Shown: positions 8,972 through 20,415 of the stretch, one piece after another
How the letters are laid out: each line of letters begins with the position of its first letter
Position numbering within the stretch: the first letter of the stretch is position 1
DNA from: Leisingera aquaemixtae
Lineage (GTDB): Bacteria; Pseudomonadota; Alphaproteobacteria; Rhodobacterales; Rhodobacteraceae
Reading direction: 5' to 3'
Assembly (NCBI RefSeq): GCF_019801145.1
Contig: NZ_JAHVJQ010000001.1
Span: forward strand, 496,001 to 560,000
DNA length: 64,000 nt
Position numbers and translations under genes: made by a program
The notes under the pieces: model-generated
Database searches by the model: none
What the model was told of the DNA's origin: nothing
The model's input: the letters and a program-made list of their open reading frames with translations, nothing else

Positions 8972-9430
8972 ATGAAGCTTTCCACCAAAGGGCGCTATGC
9001 GATGGTTGCGCTGGCGGATATCGCGCTGCAGCCGCAGGGCGATCTGGTGCCGCTGGGCGACATTTCCAAGCGCCAGGATATCTCGCTGCCCTATCTGGAG
9101 CAGCTGTTTGTCAAGCTGCGCCGCGCGGGGCTGGTCGAGTCGGTGCGTGGGCCTGGCGGCGGCTACCGCCTTGCCATGCCTCCGTCCGAGGTGCGGGTGG
9201 TGGATGTGCTGTCGGCGGTCGACGAAACTGTCGATGCCATGCACAAGGGGGCAGGGGCTTCCGGCGCCTTGTCCGGCAGCCGCGCGCAATCGCTGACCAA
9301 CCGCCTGTGGGAAGGTCTGAGCGCGCATGTATATGTGTTTCTGCACCAGACCCGCCTGTCGGATGTGATCAAGAACGATCTGGCCCCATGCCCGGCTGTG
9401 CCCAGCCTGTTTGCGGTGGTGGATGACTGA
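8972..9430 (+). CDS. iscR: Rrf2-family Fe-S-responsive regulator IscR
   Basis: 152 residues. The N-terminal winged helix (MKLSTKGRYAMVALADIA; ISLPYLEQLFVKLR; VRGPGGGYRLA) is typical of IscR and it heads the suf operon. Classical IscR ligates a [2Fe-2S] cluster with three clustered Cys plus a His near residues 92-107. Here that segment has none and the whole protein has a single Cys, Cys140 in DLAPCPAVP. Single-Cys IscR proteins are known in Rhodobacter, where IscR represses Fe-S genes, so the unusual ligation is probably a lineage trait. GAGGG lies about eight bases before the ATG. Confidence 0.92.
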   Translation: MKLSTKGRYAMVALADIALQPQGDLVPLGDISKRQDISLPYLEQLFVKLRRAGLVESVRGPGGGYRLAMPPSEVRVVDVLSAVDETVDAMHKGAGASGALSGSRAQSLTNRLWEGLSAHVYVFLHQTRLSDVIKNDLAPCPAVPSLFAVVDD

Positions 9431-9432
9431 GA

Positions 9433-9936
9433 GTGCACCCGGATTTTTCCCAATATCCCGCTATCTGCGGATTGGATGGAACCGATCTGTCCGTACAAAG
9501 CCCGGAAGCTTTTGAAGCTTTTGGTGCGCTGGCGCCCAAGCTCGGCTCCGTGGCTTCTGTGGACCGGCACCTTGTCAAGGGAAGCGATCGAGCGGAGCGG
9601 GGCGCCTGGATTGAGCGGCTGGCCTTTGCAGGCATGACCGCCAGCGAAGTTTACGTTTTCCTGTTTCGGGCAACTGCCTCAGCCAGGGAAACCTGGGCGC
9701 GGTCGCGTCATTTTTGGGGTAAAATTTACAACTTCTTGACTGGACCGGCGAAGCCTCACATCGAGGTGCCCGGTCACCTACTCATTCGGATGTTTGAAGA
9801 CACTGCCGGACAGGCGCCGTATTTCCTGCAGCCTGGTTACAGCTACCAGCTTCGTCTGGATTACGCCGAGGCCTTTGCAGATTTGTACAAAACCCATTAT
9901 GACGCGGCAGCTGCCCGCGAAAAGATGACTCTATGA
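9433..9936 (+). CDS. Hypothetical protein inserted between iscR and the cysteine desulfurase gene
   Basis: 167 residues from a GTG start two bases after the iscR stop. Its own stop overlaps the ATG of the next gene (ATGA), so it is probably translated within the operon. No domain recognised. The sequence is soluble, rich in Phe/Tyr/Ala, with a central stretch RSRHFWGKIYNFLTGPAKPH and a Tyr-rich C-terminal third. By eye its base composition is less GC-biased at third positions than its neighbours (for example GATTTTTCCCAATAT, AAAATTTACAACTTC), hinting at a younger gene. A later start is possible. Confidence 0.65.
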   Translation: MHPDFSQYPAICGLDGTDLSVQSPEAFEAFGALAPKLGSVASVDRHLVKGSDRAERGAWIERLAFAGMTASEVYVFLFRATASARETWARSRHFWGKIYNFLTGPAKPHIEVPGHLLIRMFEDTAGQAPYFLQPGYSYQLRLDYAEAFADLYKTHYDAAAAREKMTL

Positions 9937-10976
9937 AACGTGTTTACCTCGACCATAACGCCACCGCACTGCTGCGCCCTGAGGCGAAGGCAGCGATGAT
10001 TGCGGCGATGGAGGTTTGCGGCAACCCGTCGTCGGTGCATGCCGAGGGCCGGGCCGCCAAGGCGCTGGTGGAGAAGGCGCGCGCGCAGGTGGCTGCGGCC
10101 TTTGGCGCGGACGGGGCGGATATTGTGTTTACCTCCGGATCTACCGAAGGCGCATCATTGGCGCTGGCCGGGCGCGGCCTGCATGGCGCACCGGTGGAGC
10201 ATGATGCCGTGCGGGCCTGGACCGTCGAGGACCTGCCGGTAACGGATGACGGCGCGGTTCGGATCAGCGATCCCGCCCAGTCCACTTTGCAGCTTGCCAA
10301 TTCCGAAACCGGCATCGTGCAGGCGCTGCCGGAGGGTCTGGCGGTCACCGATGCCACCCAGGCCTTTGGCAAACTGCCGGTTGCGTTCAACTGGCTGGGC
10401 GTGCAAATGGCGCTGATTTCGGCGCACAAGCTGGGCGGGCCTAAGGGTATCGGCGCTGTGGTGATGAAACGCGGCACCGATCTGCCGGCGCAGATCAAGG
10501 GCGGCGGCCAGGAAATGGGGCGCCGGTCCGGCACGGAAAATGTCATTGGAATTGCAGGCTTCGGCGCCGCAGCTGAAGCAGCCGCAAAAGATCTGGCAAA
10601 TGGTGTCTGGGACAGGGTTGCAGAACTTAGAAATATTCTAGAAAAGGCGCTTGTGTCTGGCGTAAGCCATACTATTTTTGTCGGGAAGGATCAGAAGCGG
10701 CTGCCGAACACCCTGTGTTTCGCAACGCCGGGCTGGAAGGGCGAAACCCAGGTCATGCAGATGGACCTTGCGGGCTTTGCGATCAGCGCCGGCAGCGCCT
10801 GTTCCAGCGGCAAGGTGCGCGCCAGCGCGGTGCTGACCGCAATGGGATATGACGAGGCCACAGCCCAAGGCGCGGTGCGCGTGTCGCTGGGGCCGGAGAC
10901 AACGGAAGAAGACGTGCTGCGCTTTGCCGAGGCGTGGCTGCAGAAAGAAAAGAAACATCGCGCCCGCGCGGCGTGA
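9933..10976 (+). CDS. Cysteine desulfurase, group I (IscS/NifS type)
   Basis: 347 residues, a PLP-dependent aminotransferase-fold enzyme that takes sulfur from cysteine as a persulfide for Fe-S assembly. Motifs: [14 protein letters not shown] at the start, [11 protein letters not shown] (PLP phosphate region), [10 protein letters not shown] with the PLP Lys166, and the long group I active-site loop [11 protein letters not shown] with catalytic Cys290. It is shorter than E. coli IscS (404). A second, group II enzyme (sufS) closes the same operon. It is coupled to the hypothetical gene upstream. Confidence 0.93.
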   Translation: MKRVYLDHNATALLRPEAKAAMIAAMEVCGNPSSVHAEGRAAKALVEKARAQVAAAFGADGADIVFTSGSTEGASLALAGRGLHGAPVEHDAVRAWTVEDLPVTDDGAVRISDPAQSTLQLANSETGIVQALPEGLAVTDATQAFGKLPVAFNWLGVQMALISAHKLGGPKGIGAVVMKRGTDLPAQIKGGGQEMGRRSGTENVIGIAGFGAAAEAAAKDLANGVWDRVAELRNILEKALVSGVSHTIFVGKDQKRLPNTLCFATPGWKGETQVMQMDLAGFAISAGSACSSGKVRASAVLTAMGYDEATAQGAVRVSLGPETTEEDVLRFAEAWLQKEKKHRARAA

Positions 10977-10990
10977 GTGAGGAGATGACA

Positions 10991-12514
<1,524 letters not shown>

Positions 12515-12552
12515 TGGCAGGCCCTTGGGCATCACGGCAAGGAGGCAAGAGC

Positions 12553-12867
12553 ATGATCGTCACAACCACCAATTCCGTCGAAGGCTACCAGATTGCCGAA
12601 TACAAGGGCATCGTGGTGGGCGAGGCGATCATGGGCGCCAATGTGGTGCGCGATGTCTTTGCCTCGATCACCGACATCGTCGGCGGCCGCTCCGGCGCCT
12701 ATGAAAGCAAGCTGCAGGACGCACGCGAAACCGCGCTGAGCGAACTGGAAGAACGCGCCCGGTCCAAGGGCGCCAATGCCGTGGTCGGCGTCGATCTGGA
12801 CTATGAGGTGGTCGGCCAGTCCATGCTGATGGTTTCGGCCAGCGGCACCGCCGTGGTGCTGGGCTAA
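12553..12867 (+). CDS. YbjQ/UPF0145 family protein (heavy-metal-binding domain)
   Basis: 104 residues matching the YbjQ family: [14 protein letters not shown], then [19 protein letters not shown], a central [17 protein letters not shown] stretch, and a C-terminal [16 protein letters not shown] with SGTAVVL. The family forms homopentamers and is named as heavy-metal binding, but no physiological role is established. AAGGAGG lies eight bases before the ATG, which favours this start over an in-frame ATG 39 bases earlier. Placement between sufB and sufC suggests co-expression with Fe-S assembly. Confidence 0.85.
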   Translation: MIVTTTNSVEGYQIAEYKGIVVGEAIMGANVVRDVFASITDIVGGRSGAYESKLQDARETALSELEERARSKGANAVVGVDLDYEVVGQSMLMVSASGTAVVLG

Positions 12868-12884
12868 GGGGCCGGGAGACGGGC

Positions 12885-13487
12885 ATGGCCAAAGACGAGC
12901 AGCTGATCGAGCGCCCGGCGCTCACCCTGCCGCCGGAAGAGGCGGAGTGGGTGCGCAGCCATTACCAGGATGCAAGCGTCATCCTGGAATACGGTAGCGG
13001 CGGCTCGACCGTGCTGGCGTCTGAGCTGAGCGGGAAAAAGGTCTTTTCCGTTGAGTCCGACAAGATGTGGTACCGCATGATGAAGCGGTATTTTCGCCAG
13101 GCAGGCGCCACGTCGGAGGTGCACGTGCACCACGCAAATGTCGGCAAGACCGGCAAGTGGGGCCGGCCGCTGAACAATGATATGTGGCGGCGGTTCCACC
13201 AGTATCCGAACTCCGTCTGGGACCTCGAAGCCTTCGAGGCACCGGACCTGGTCCTGATTGACGGCCGCTTCCGGGCTGCCTGCTTTCTTACCGTTATGCT
13301 GCGCACGGAGCGGCCCGTCACCGTGCTGTTTGACGACTACGCCGGGCGGGCGCTGTACAAGCAGGTCGAAAAATGGGTGAAGCCGGTTCAGACCCGCGGC
13401 CGCATGGCCCGCTTCGAACTGCTTCCAGATGAACTTCCGCGCCGGGATCTGACCCAGATCCTGACGCTCTACACCAAAACCTTCTAG
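12885..13487 (+). CDS. Class I SAM-methyltransferase-fold protein, function unknown
   Basis: 200 residues. ILEYGSGGSTVLAS (about residues 33-46) looks like methyltransferase motif I, VFSVESDKMWY is a plausible motif II ending in an acidic residue, and DLVLIDGRFRAAC resembles the motif IV/V strand. The C-terminal half contains VTVLFDDYAGR. The substrate is not recognisable. It sits inside the suf operon between the ybjQ-like gene and sufC, 17 bases after the former, so it is co-transcribed. A direct part in cluster assembly is not implied. Confidence 0.7.
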   Translation: MAKDEQLIERPALTLPPEEAEWVRSHYQDASVILEYGSGGSTVLASELSGKKVFSVESDKMWYRMMKRYFRQAGATSEVHVHHANVGKTGKWGRPLNNDMWRRFHQYPNSVWDLEAFEAPDLVLIDGRFRAACFLTVMLRTERPVTVLFDDYAGRALYKQVEKWVKPVQTRGRMARFELLPDELPRRDLTQILTLYTKTF

Positions 13488-13528
13488 GCGCCGACGGCTG
13501 CCGGAACAGTACTATGCGAGAGGCAAAA

Positions 13529-14284
<756 letters not shown>

Positions 14285-15565
14285 ATGGCCCTGCCCGAAG
14301 TCAAGCAAAGCGCAACCGAGGCGCGGCTGTCGGCGTTGACCCTGCCGGAAAGCGGCTGCCTCAAGGCGGCCCGCCAGGCAGCGCTGTCGCGGGTGCAGAC
14401 CATGGGGCTGCCGTCGCGCCGCGATGAGTACTGGAAATACACCAAACCGGACACGCTGGTGCAGGCAGAAGCACCCAAGGCGGCTGTGTTCCATGCCGAC
14501 GAAACGCCGATGTTCAATGCGTTCGACCGCCTGAACATTGTCTTCGTGGATGGTGTTTTTGACGCCGAAGCCTCTGACGACCTGTCGCTGGAAGGCGTGA
14601 CCATCGACCGGATCGAGGACATCTGCTGCAAGGATATCCACTGGGCCAAGGACCTGTACGGCGTTCTTGAAGCCCGCGGCCAAACCCCGGTGGAACGCCC
14701 GTTGGCTGCGCTGAACACCGCCTTTGCCAGCGATGGCGTGGCGATCCGGGTGACCGGCAAGGTCTCCAAGCCGGTCAACTTCACCTATGTGCATTCGGAC
14801 GAAAACTCCGATGCGATCCTGCACCATGTGATCCGTGTCGAAAGCGGCGCCGAGGTGACTATCCTCGAAAACGGCCCCGCGGCGTCGCGTTTCAACAAAT
14901 GCATGGAGATCGACATTGCCGACGGCGGCAAGCTGCATCTGGTGCGGGCCCAGGGCCGCGACCACGAGCGCCGCGCCGCGACCCATCTGTTTGCCCGCCT
15001 GGGCACCGAGTCGGTGTTCAAGTCCTTCACCCTGACCGTGAACGGCGTGCTGACCCGCAACGAGGCGGTGATTGAGCTGACCGGCGACGACGCCGTAGCG
15101 CATATTGCAGGCGCTTGCGTCGGCGACGGCGACTTCCACCACGACGACACCGTGTTCATCACCCATGACGCGGTGAACTGCGAAAGCCGCCAGGTGTTCA
15201 AGAAGGTTCTGCGCAACGGTGCCACCGGCGTGTTCCAGGGCAAGATCCTGGTGAAGGAAGGTGCGCAAAAGACTGACGGGTATCAGATTTCCCAGTCGCT
15301 GCTGCTGGACGACGACAGCCAGTTCCTGGCCAAGCCGGAGCTTGAAATCTATGCCGACGACGTGGCTTGCTCGCATGGCTCCACCTCCGGCGCAATCGAC
15401 GAAGAGGGCCTGTTCTACCTGCGCTCCCGCGGTGTGCCGCATGCGGAGGCGACAGACCTGATGACGCTGGCCTTCCTGGCCGAAGCGGTGGATGAGATCG
15501 AGGACGCGGAGATCGCCGCGGACATCGTCTCCCGCCTCGAAGGCTGGCTGGCCCGGCGCCGCTGA
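14285..15565 (+). CDS. sufD: Fe-S cluster assembly scaffold protein SufD
   Basis: 426 residues, paralogue and partner of SufB in the SufBC2D complex. Recognisable stretches are RRDEYWKYTKPD near residue 45, FVDGVF, LNTAFASDGVAI, ESGAEVTILENG and the C-terminal core KILVKEGAQKTDGYQ, ADDVACSHGSTSGAIDEEGLFYLRSRG, which holds the beta-helix end shared with SufB. It starts directly after the sufC stop with no gap and shares one base with the following gene. Confidence 0.95.
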   Translation: MALPEVKQSATEARLSALTLPESGCLKAARQAALSRVQTMGLPSRRDEYWKYTKPDTLVQAEAPKAAVFHADETPMFNAFDRLNIVFVDGVFDAEASDDLSLEGVTIDRIEDICCKDIHWAKDLYGVLEARGQTPVERPLAALNTAFASDGVAIRVTGKVSKPVNFTYVHSDENSDAILHHVIRVESGAEVTILENGPAASRFNKCMEIDIADGGKLHLVRAQGRDHERRAATHLFARLGTESVFKSFTLTVNGVLTRNEAVIELTGDDAVAHIAGACVGDGDFHHDDTVFITHDAVNCESRQVFKKVLRNGATGVFQGKILVKEGAQKTDGYQISQSLLLDDDSQFLAKPELEIYADDVACSHGSTSGAIDEEGLFYLRSRGVPHAEATDLMTLAFLAEAVDEIEDAEIAADIVSRLEGWLARRR

Positions 15566-16050
15566 TGTCCGTCACCACGGATATCCCGGCAACCTACAAG
15601 GGGCCGCGCAAGGTCTTTGCGCGGCTTCTGAGCATGGGCGCCCGCGAGGACAGGCTGCTGATCTTCCTGATCAGCGGCTGTATCCTGACCTTTGTCGCGC
15701 AAATGCCGAAGCTGGCGCGCGAGGCGCATCTGACCGGGCAGGAGCTGAATATGCTGCTGGGCAGTTCGCTGCTGGCGCTGGTCTTCATCGCGCCCTTGCT
15801 GCTTTACACCCTGGCGCTGGTTGCCCATTGGATCGCCCGGGCCGCAGGCGGGCAGGGTGATGCCTACCGCGCGCGCTTGGCGCTGTTCTGGGCATTCCTG
15901 GCGGCCAGCCCGCTGATGCTGCTGAACGGCCTAGTGGCCGGTTTCATTGGCGCGGGCCCGGCCCTGAACCTGGTGGGCGTCCTGTGGTGCGCTGTCTTTC
16001 TTTGGTTCTGGGTGTCCGGCATGATCCAGGGTTATTGGGCGGAACGATGA
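15565..16050 (+). CDS. Yip1-family-like integral membrane protein
   Basis: 161 residues with four hydrophobic segments (about residues 30-48, 66-88, 103-122 and 133-152). The overall pattern, including the paralogous next gene, fits YIP1-domain proteins. No catalytic residues are seen. The start overlaps the sufD stop by one base (TGATG) and the stop overlaps the next start by four (ATGA). It is therefore part of the suf transcript, but its role there is unknown. Confidence 0.75.
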   Translation: MSVTTDIPATYKGPRKVFARLLSMGAREDRLLIFLISGCILTFVAQMPKLAREAHLTGQELNMLLGSSLLALVFIAPLLLYTLALVAHWIARAAGGQGDAYRARLALFWAFLAASPLMLLNGLVAGFIGAGPALNLVGVLWCAVFLWFWVSGMIQGYWAER

Positions 16051-16631
16051 ACGCACTGGCCGCCTTCGCCCTGCTGACGCTCAAATCGCCGCGAGACGCG
16101 GCGCAGCAAATACTTGCGCGGGAGTGGCCGCGCGAGGCCCTGTGGACCGCATTCCTGCTGTCTGTGGTGCTGAACACCTGCGTCTACACCCTGCAACAGA
16201 TTCTGCTGCCGCTGCCGCCGGAGGTCCTGCTGCCGCGGTTTTCGCCAGGCGCTTATTTCGCAGTGGTTCTTATCCTGCAGATCAGCTTCATTTCGATGCT
16301 GGGCACCACCGGCCGCTGGCTGGGAGGACGGGGTGATTTTACTTCGCTCCTGGCCCTGGTCACCTGGCTTCAGCTGCTGCAGGCCGGGTTGAACGGTGCC
16401 ATCGTTGCTGTGTTCCTGCTGCTGCCGGGCATGGCCGCGCTTCTCAACATTGCGGCCAATATTGTTGTGTTTTTCATCCTCCTGCATTTCGTCAACGCGG
16501 CGCACGGGTTCGGCTCCGTCTGGCGGTCGCTGGGGGTGGTGCTGATGGCCAGTGTGATCCTGGTTTTTGTCCTTCTCTTCATTCTGGGTCTGATCGGCCC
16601 TGCCAATCTGGGACTTCCCGAAAATGTATGA
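16047..16631 (+). CDS. Yip1-family membrane protein
   Basis: 194 residues. It starts MNALAAFALLTLKSPRDAAQ, the usual opening of bacterial YIP1-domain proteins (a short amphipathic region with a Pro before the first helix), followed by five hydrophobic segments. The start at 16047 overlaps the previous stop (ATGA). Its end overlaps the sufS start by 8 bases. Two adjacent Yip1-like genes inside a suf operon suggest a membrane function co-expressed with Fe-S assembly. The function is unknown. Confidence 0.8.
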   Translation: MNALAAFALLTLKSPRDAAQQILAREWPREALWTAFLLSVVLNTCVYTLQQILLPLPPEVLLPRFSPGAYFAVVLILQISFISMLGTTGRWLGGRGDFTSLLALVTWLQLLQAGLNGAIVAVFLLLPGMAALLNIAANIVVFFILLHFVNAAHGFGSVWRSLGVVLMASVILVFVLLFILGLIGPANLGLPENV

Positions 16632-17844
16632 CGTGGAAAAAATCCGTGCCGACTTTCCGATCCTCTCGCGCGAGGTGAACGGCAAGCCGCTGACCTATCT
16701 CGACAACGGCGCGTCCGCCCAGAAACCGCAGGCGGTGATCGACTCTGTGACCAAGGCGTATGCCGAGGAGTATTCCAACGTTCACAGGGGTCTGCACTTC
16801 CTTTCCAACCTTGCGACGGAAAAATACGAGGCCGTTCGCGGCATCATTGCGCGGTTCCTGAATGCAGGCGATGAAAACGCCATCGTTCTGAATTCCGGCA
16901 CCACCGAGGGCATCAACCTGGTCGCCTACGGCTGGGCCATGCCGCGGTTCGAGGCAGGCGACGAAATTGTCCTGTCGGTGATGGAGCATCACGCCAATAT
17001 CGTGCCCTGGCACTTCCTGCGCGAACGTCAGGGCGTGGTGCTGAAGTGGGTCGACGTGGCAGACGACGGCAGCCTGGACCCGCAGAAGGTGATCGACGCC
17101 ATCACCCCCAAGACCAAGCTGGTGGCCGTCACCCAATGCTCGAACGTGCTGGGCACGGTTGTCGACGTGAAGGCGATCACCCAGGGTGCCCACGCCAAGG
17201 GGGTGCCGGTGCTGGTCGATGGCTCGCAAGGCGCGGTGCACATGCCGGTCGACGTGCAGGACATCGGCTGCGATTTCTATGCGATCACCGGCCACAAACT
17301 CTATGGCCCCTCCGGCTCCGGCGCGATCTACATCAAGCCCGAACGCATGGCGGAGATGCGCCCCTTCATCGGCGGCGGCGACATGATCAAGGAAGTCTCC
17401 AAGGAGCAGGTCATCTACAACGATCCGCCGATGAAATTCGAGGCCGGCACGCCGGGCATCGTCCAGACCATTGGCCTGGGGGGGGCGCTGGAGTACATGA
17501 TGGATCTTGGCATGGACAACATTGCCAAGCACGAGGGCGGCCTGCGCGACTATGCGATGCAGCGGCTGACCGGGCTGAACTGGATCAACGTGCAGGGGCA
17601 AGCACCTGGCAAGGCCGCGATTTTCAGCTTCACCATGGAAGGTGCGGCGCACGCCCACGATATCTCTACCATCCTCGACAAGAAGGGTGTCGCAGTGCGC
17701 GCGGGCCATCACTGCGCCGGGCCGCTGATGGACCACTTGGGTGTTTCGGCCACCTGCCGCGCGTCCTTTGGCCTTTACAACACCAAGTCCGAGGTGGACA
17801 CGCTTATCGACGCGCTGGAACTGGCGCATGAACTGTTCGCCTGA
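16624..17844 (+). CDS. sufS: Cysteine desulfurase, group II (SufS)
   Basis: 406 residues, the size of E. coli SufS. PLP Lys225 lies in TGHKLYGPSG and catalytic Cys364 in RAGHHCAGPLM, the short-loop group II active site. Other marks are YLDNGASAQKP at the start and NSGTTEGINLVA. SufS usually needs a SufE- or SufU-type sulfur acceptor; none is in this window. sufA and sufT are also absent, because a strong terminator follows immediately. The operon thus ends with its second cysteine desulfurase. Confidence 0.96.
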   Translation: MYDVEKIRADFPILSREVNGKPLTYLDNGASAQKPQAVIDSVTKAYAEEYSNVHRGLHFLSNLATEKYEAVRGIIARFLNAGDENAIVLNSGTTEGINLVAYGWAMPRFEAGDEIVLSVMEHHANIVPWHFLRERQGVVLKWVDVADDGSLDPQKVIDAITPKTKLVAVTQCSNVLGTVVDVKAITQGAHAKGVPVLVDGSQGAVHMPVDVQDIGCDFYAITGHKLYGPSGSGAIYIKPERMAEMRPFIGGGDMIKEVSKEQVIYNDPPMKFEAGTPGIVQTIGLGGALEYMMDLGMDNIAKHEGGLRDYAMQRLTGLNWINVQGQAPGKAAIFSFTMEGAAHAHDISTILDKKGVAVRAGHHCAGPLMDHLGVSATCRASFGLYNTKSEVDTLIDALELAHELFA

Positions 17845-17862
17845 CCGCAGAACGGGATAAAC

Positions 17863-17897
17863 AAAAAAACGGCGCCTGAGAGGCGCCGTTTTTTTGT
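17863..17897. terminator. Bidirectional terminator between sufS and the tmp operon
   Basis: Stem ACGGCGCC/GGCGCCGT flanked by seven A on one side and seven T on the other, so it can end transcription in both directions: the suf operon from the left and the tmpA-tmpB-cupin operon from the right. Confidence 0.93.
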
Positions 17898-17910
17898 ATT
17901 GGGCTGAGGT

Positions 17911-18576
17911 TCAGCCCTGGATCTTGTCTGCCCGCAGCGGACAGGACAGGTAGACGCCGAACTCCTTGCCCACATCGCAGCTGACCCGGGCATGCACCTT
18001 GCCCTGGCGGTCGAGAAACCGCTGGCTGTTCTCCACCGGGAAGATCCCTTCATGCCAGATGTTCGGGTGGATATAGAGACCCTTGGTGCCGTCGCACCAG
18101 AAAGCCACCACCTTTTCCGGCTTCAGGTCATCCCCCGGCAGCGCTGCCGGAATGATGAAGGGCTTGTTGTCCAGCGGATAGAACAGTTGGCCGCCGTCGG
18201 GGTGATAGTTCATGTGCCACAGCAGCACCTGATCCCGCGGGGCAGTCTGCTGTGCCACCTGCGCCTGCTGCGGGTCTGTCGACCAGCCCAGCACATAGTT
18301 GCCGTTGACCGCTTCGTTCTCGCCGTAAAGCACATCGCCGCGCCAGTCGCCGCGGAAGGTGCCCTCGACCCAACCAGCCTCATCACCTGTGCCTTCGTCA
18401 ATCGGGCGCCAGCCCTGGGTGGGCCATTGCACGATTTCGATTTCGAAATTTTCGGGATCGTCAACAAGGCAGCCATAGCCCTTGACGCTTTCTTCGGTCG
18501 CCCGGATCAGCGGCACCTCGTGCCAGGGCAGAGAGGGCTTGGAGCTGGCTGCAAAGATGTACTCGGGCGCGCTCAT
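17911..18576 (-). CDS. AllA-like (ureidoglycolate lyase family) cupin in the tmp operon
   Basis: 221 residues. The C-terminal two thirds match the AllA cupin layout: LLWHMNYHPDGGQLFYPLDN, then FIIPAALPGD, VVAFWCDGTKGLYIHPNIWHEGIFPV and a final CDVGKEFGVYLSC. AllA proteins are about 160 residues, so this one has an N-terminal extension. AllA releases urea from ureidoglycolate, but no allantoin or urea gene is nearby. Its ATG overlaps the tmpB stop by 4 bases, so it is the third gene of the tmpA-tmpB operon. A role in phosphonate or glycine-betaine metabolism is inferred from that coupling. Annotation as ureidoglycolate lyase by family alone would probably mislead. Confidence 0.75.
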   Translation of the reverse strand: MSAPEYIFAASSKPSLPWHEVPLIRATEESVKGYGCLVDDPENFEIEIVQWPTQGWRPIDEGTGDEAGWVEGTFRGDWRGDVLYGENEAVNGNYVLGWSTDPQQAQVAQQTAPRDQVLLWHMNYHPDGGQLFYPLDNKPFIIPAALPGDDLKPEKVVAFWCDGTKGLYIHPNIWHEGIFPVENSQRFLDRQGKVHARVSCDVGKEFGVYLSCPLRADKIQG

Positions 18577-19178
18577 CTTGCGGCACCTCCATCGCCCATG
18601 TGCTTGTCGACCATCCGCTGCACCATCGGCGCAAAGTGCCAGTAGTCTGGTGTTTCCATGTCGTCGCGTTTGCCAGCCTCGTCCAGATAACGCACCGCGA
18701 TGATCTGCCTGAGGTTCGGGTTCTTCTCGAATTCGGCCACTTCCTCAGCGGCCATCGGACCGCCCTGCAGGTTCAGCGAATGGATGGAAGCCTCTGACAA
18801 ACGGTTGAAATACTCCGGCTTGGTGGCGCAGAGATAACGCTTGGCCGCCACATGATAGCGCACGCAGTCGGTGATAACCGAGGGAAAGAACTGCTCCAGA
18901 ACTTCAGCCCCGGCTTCTTCGTGGAACCGGTCCTCTGTGTCGTCCATGGAAAACGTTCCGAACTCGCTGGTGAAATGGCCGATGTCGTGGAGCAGCGCCC
19001 CGACGATGATCTCTTCCGGCTGACCGTTCTGCTCGGCAATGGTGGCGCCTTGCAGCATATGCTCGGCCATGGTGACCGGCTCGCCCAGGTATTCCTCGTC
19101 GCCGCGGCGGTCAAAGATGCCGCCGATGAACTCGACGATGTTGTCTCGGCTCAGCTTGCTGATATCCGGCTTGCTCAT
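18573..19178 (-). CDS. tmpB: HD-domain mixed-valent diiron oxygenase TmpB (glycine-betaine forming)
   Basis: 201 residues. TmpB oxidatively cleaves the C-P bond of (R)-1-hydroxy-2-trimethylaminoethylphosphonate to glycine betaine and phosphate. All features of the PhnZ/TmpB oxygenase group are present: Tyr30 and Glu33 in EEYLGEPVT, His40, the HDIGH motif (His64, Asp65, His68), His86, His109, Lys113 and Asp166. The spacing follows PhnZ almost exactly (constant offset of 6, then 5). These residues distinguish it from HD phosphohydrolases, the usual automatic annotation. It lies 3 bases after tmpA and overlaps the cupin gene by 4. The identification rests on this residue set plus the tmpA neighbour. 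Confidence 0.88.
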   Translation of the reverse strand: MSKPDISKLSRDNIVEFIGGIFDRRGDEEYLGEPVTMAEHMLQGATIAEQNGQPEEIIVGALLHDIGHFTSEFGTFSMDDTEDRFHEEAGAEVLEQFFPSVITDCVRYHVAAKRYLCATKPEYFNRLSEASIHSLNLQGGPMAAEEVAEFEKNPNLRQIIAVRYLDEAGKRDDMETPDYWHFAPMVQRMVDKHMGDGGAAR

Positions 19179-19181
19179 GTC

Positions 19182-20402
<1,221 letters not shown>

Positions 20403-20415
20403 TTAGGTTTTCTAA
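20403..20415. promoter_or_regulatory. Small inverted repeat at the LysR gene start (operator candidate)
   Basis: TTAG-GTTTT-CTAA in the 99-base gap between tmpA and the divergent LysR gene, overlapping the first base of the LysR start codon. It could be an autoregulatory site. It is short and might be chance. No Pho box is visible in this gap. Confidence 0.3.

Noticed and set aside
17911-18576. Plain annotation as ureidoglycolate lyase (allA)
   Set aside because: The family match is real, but there is no purine-catabolism context and the gene is coupled to tmpB. A firm AllA call would overstate the evidence.
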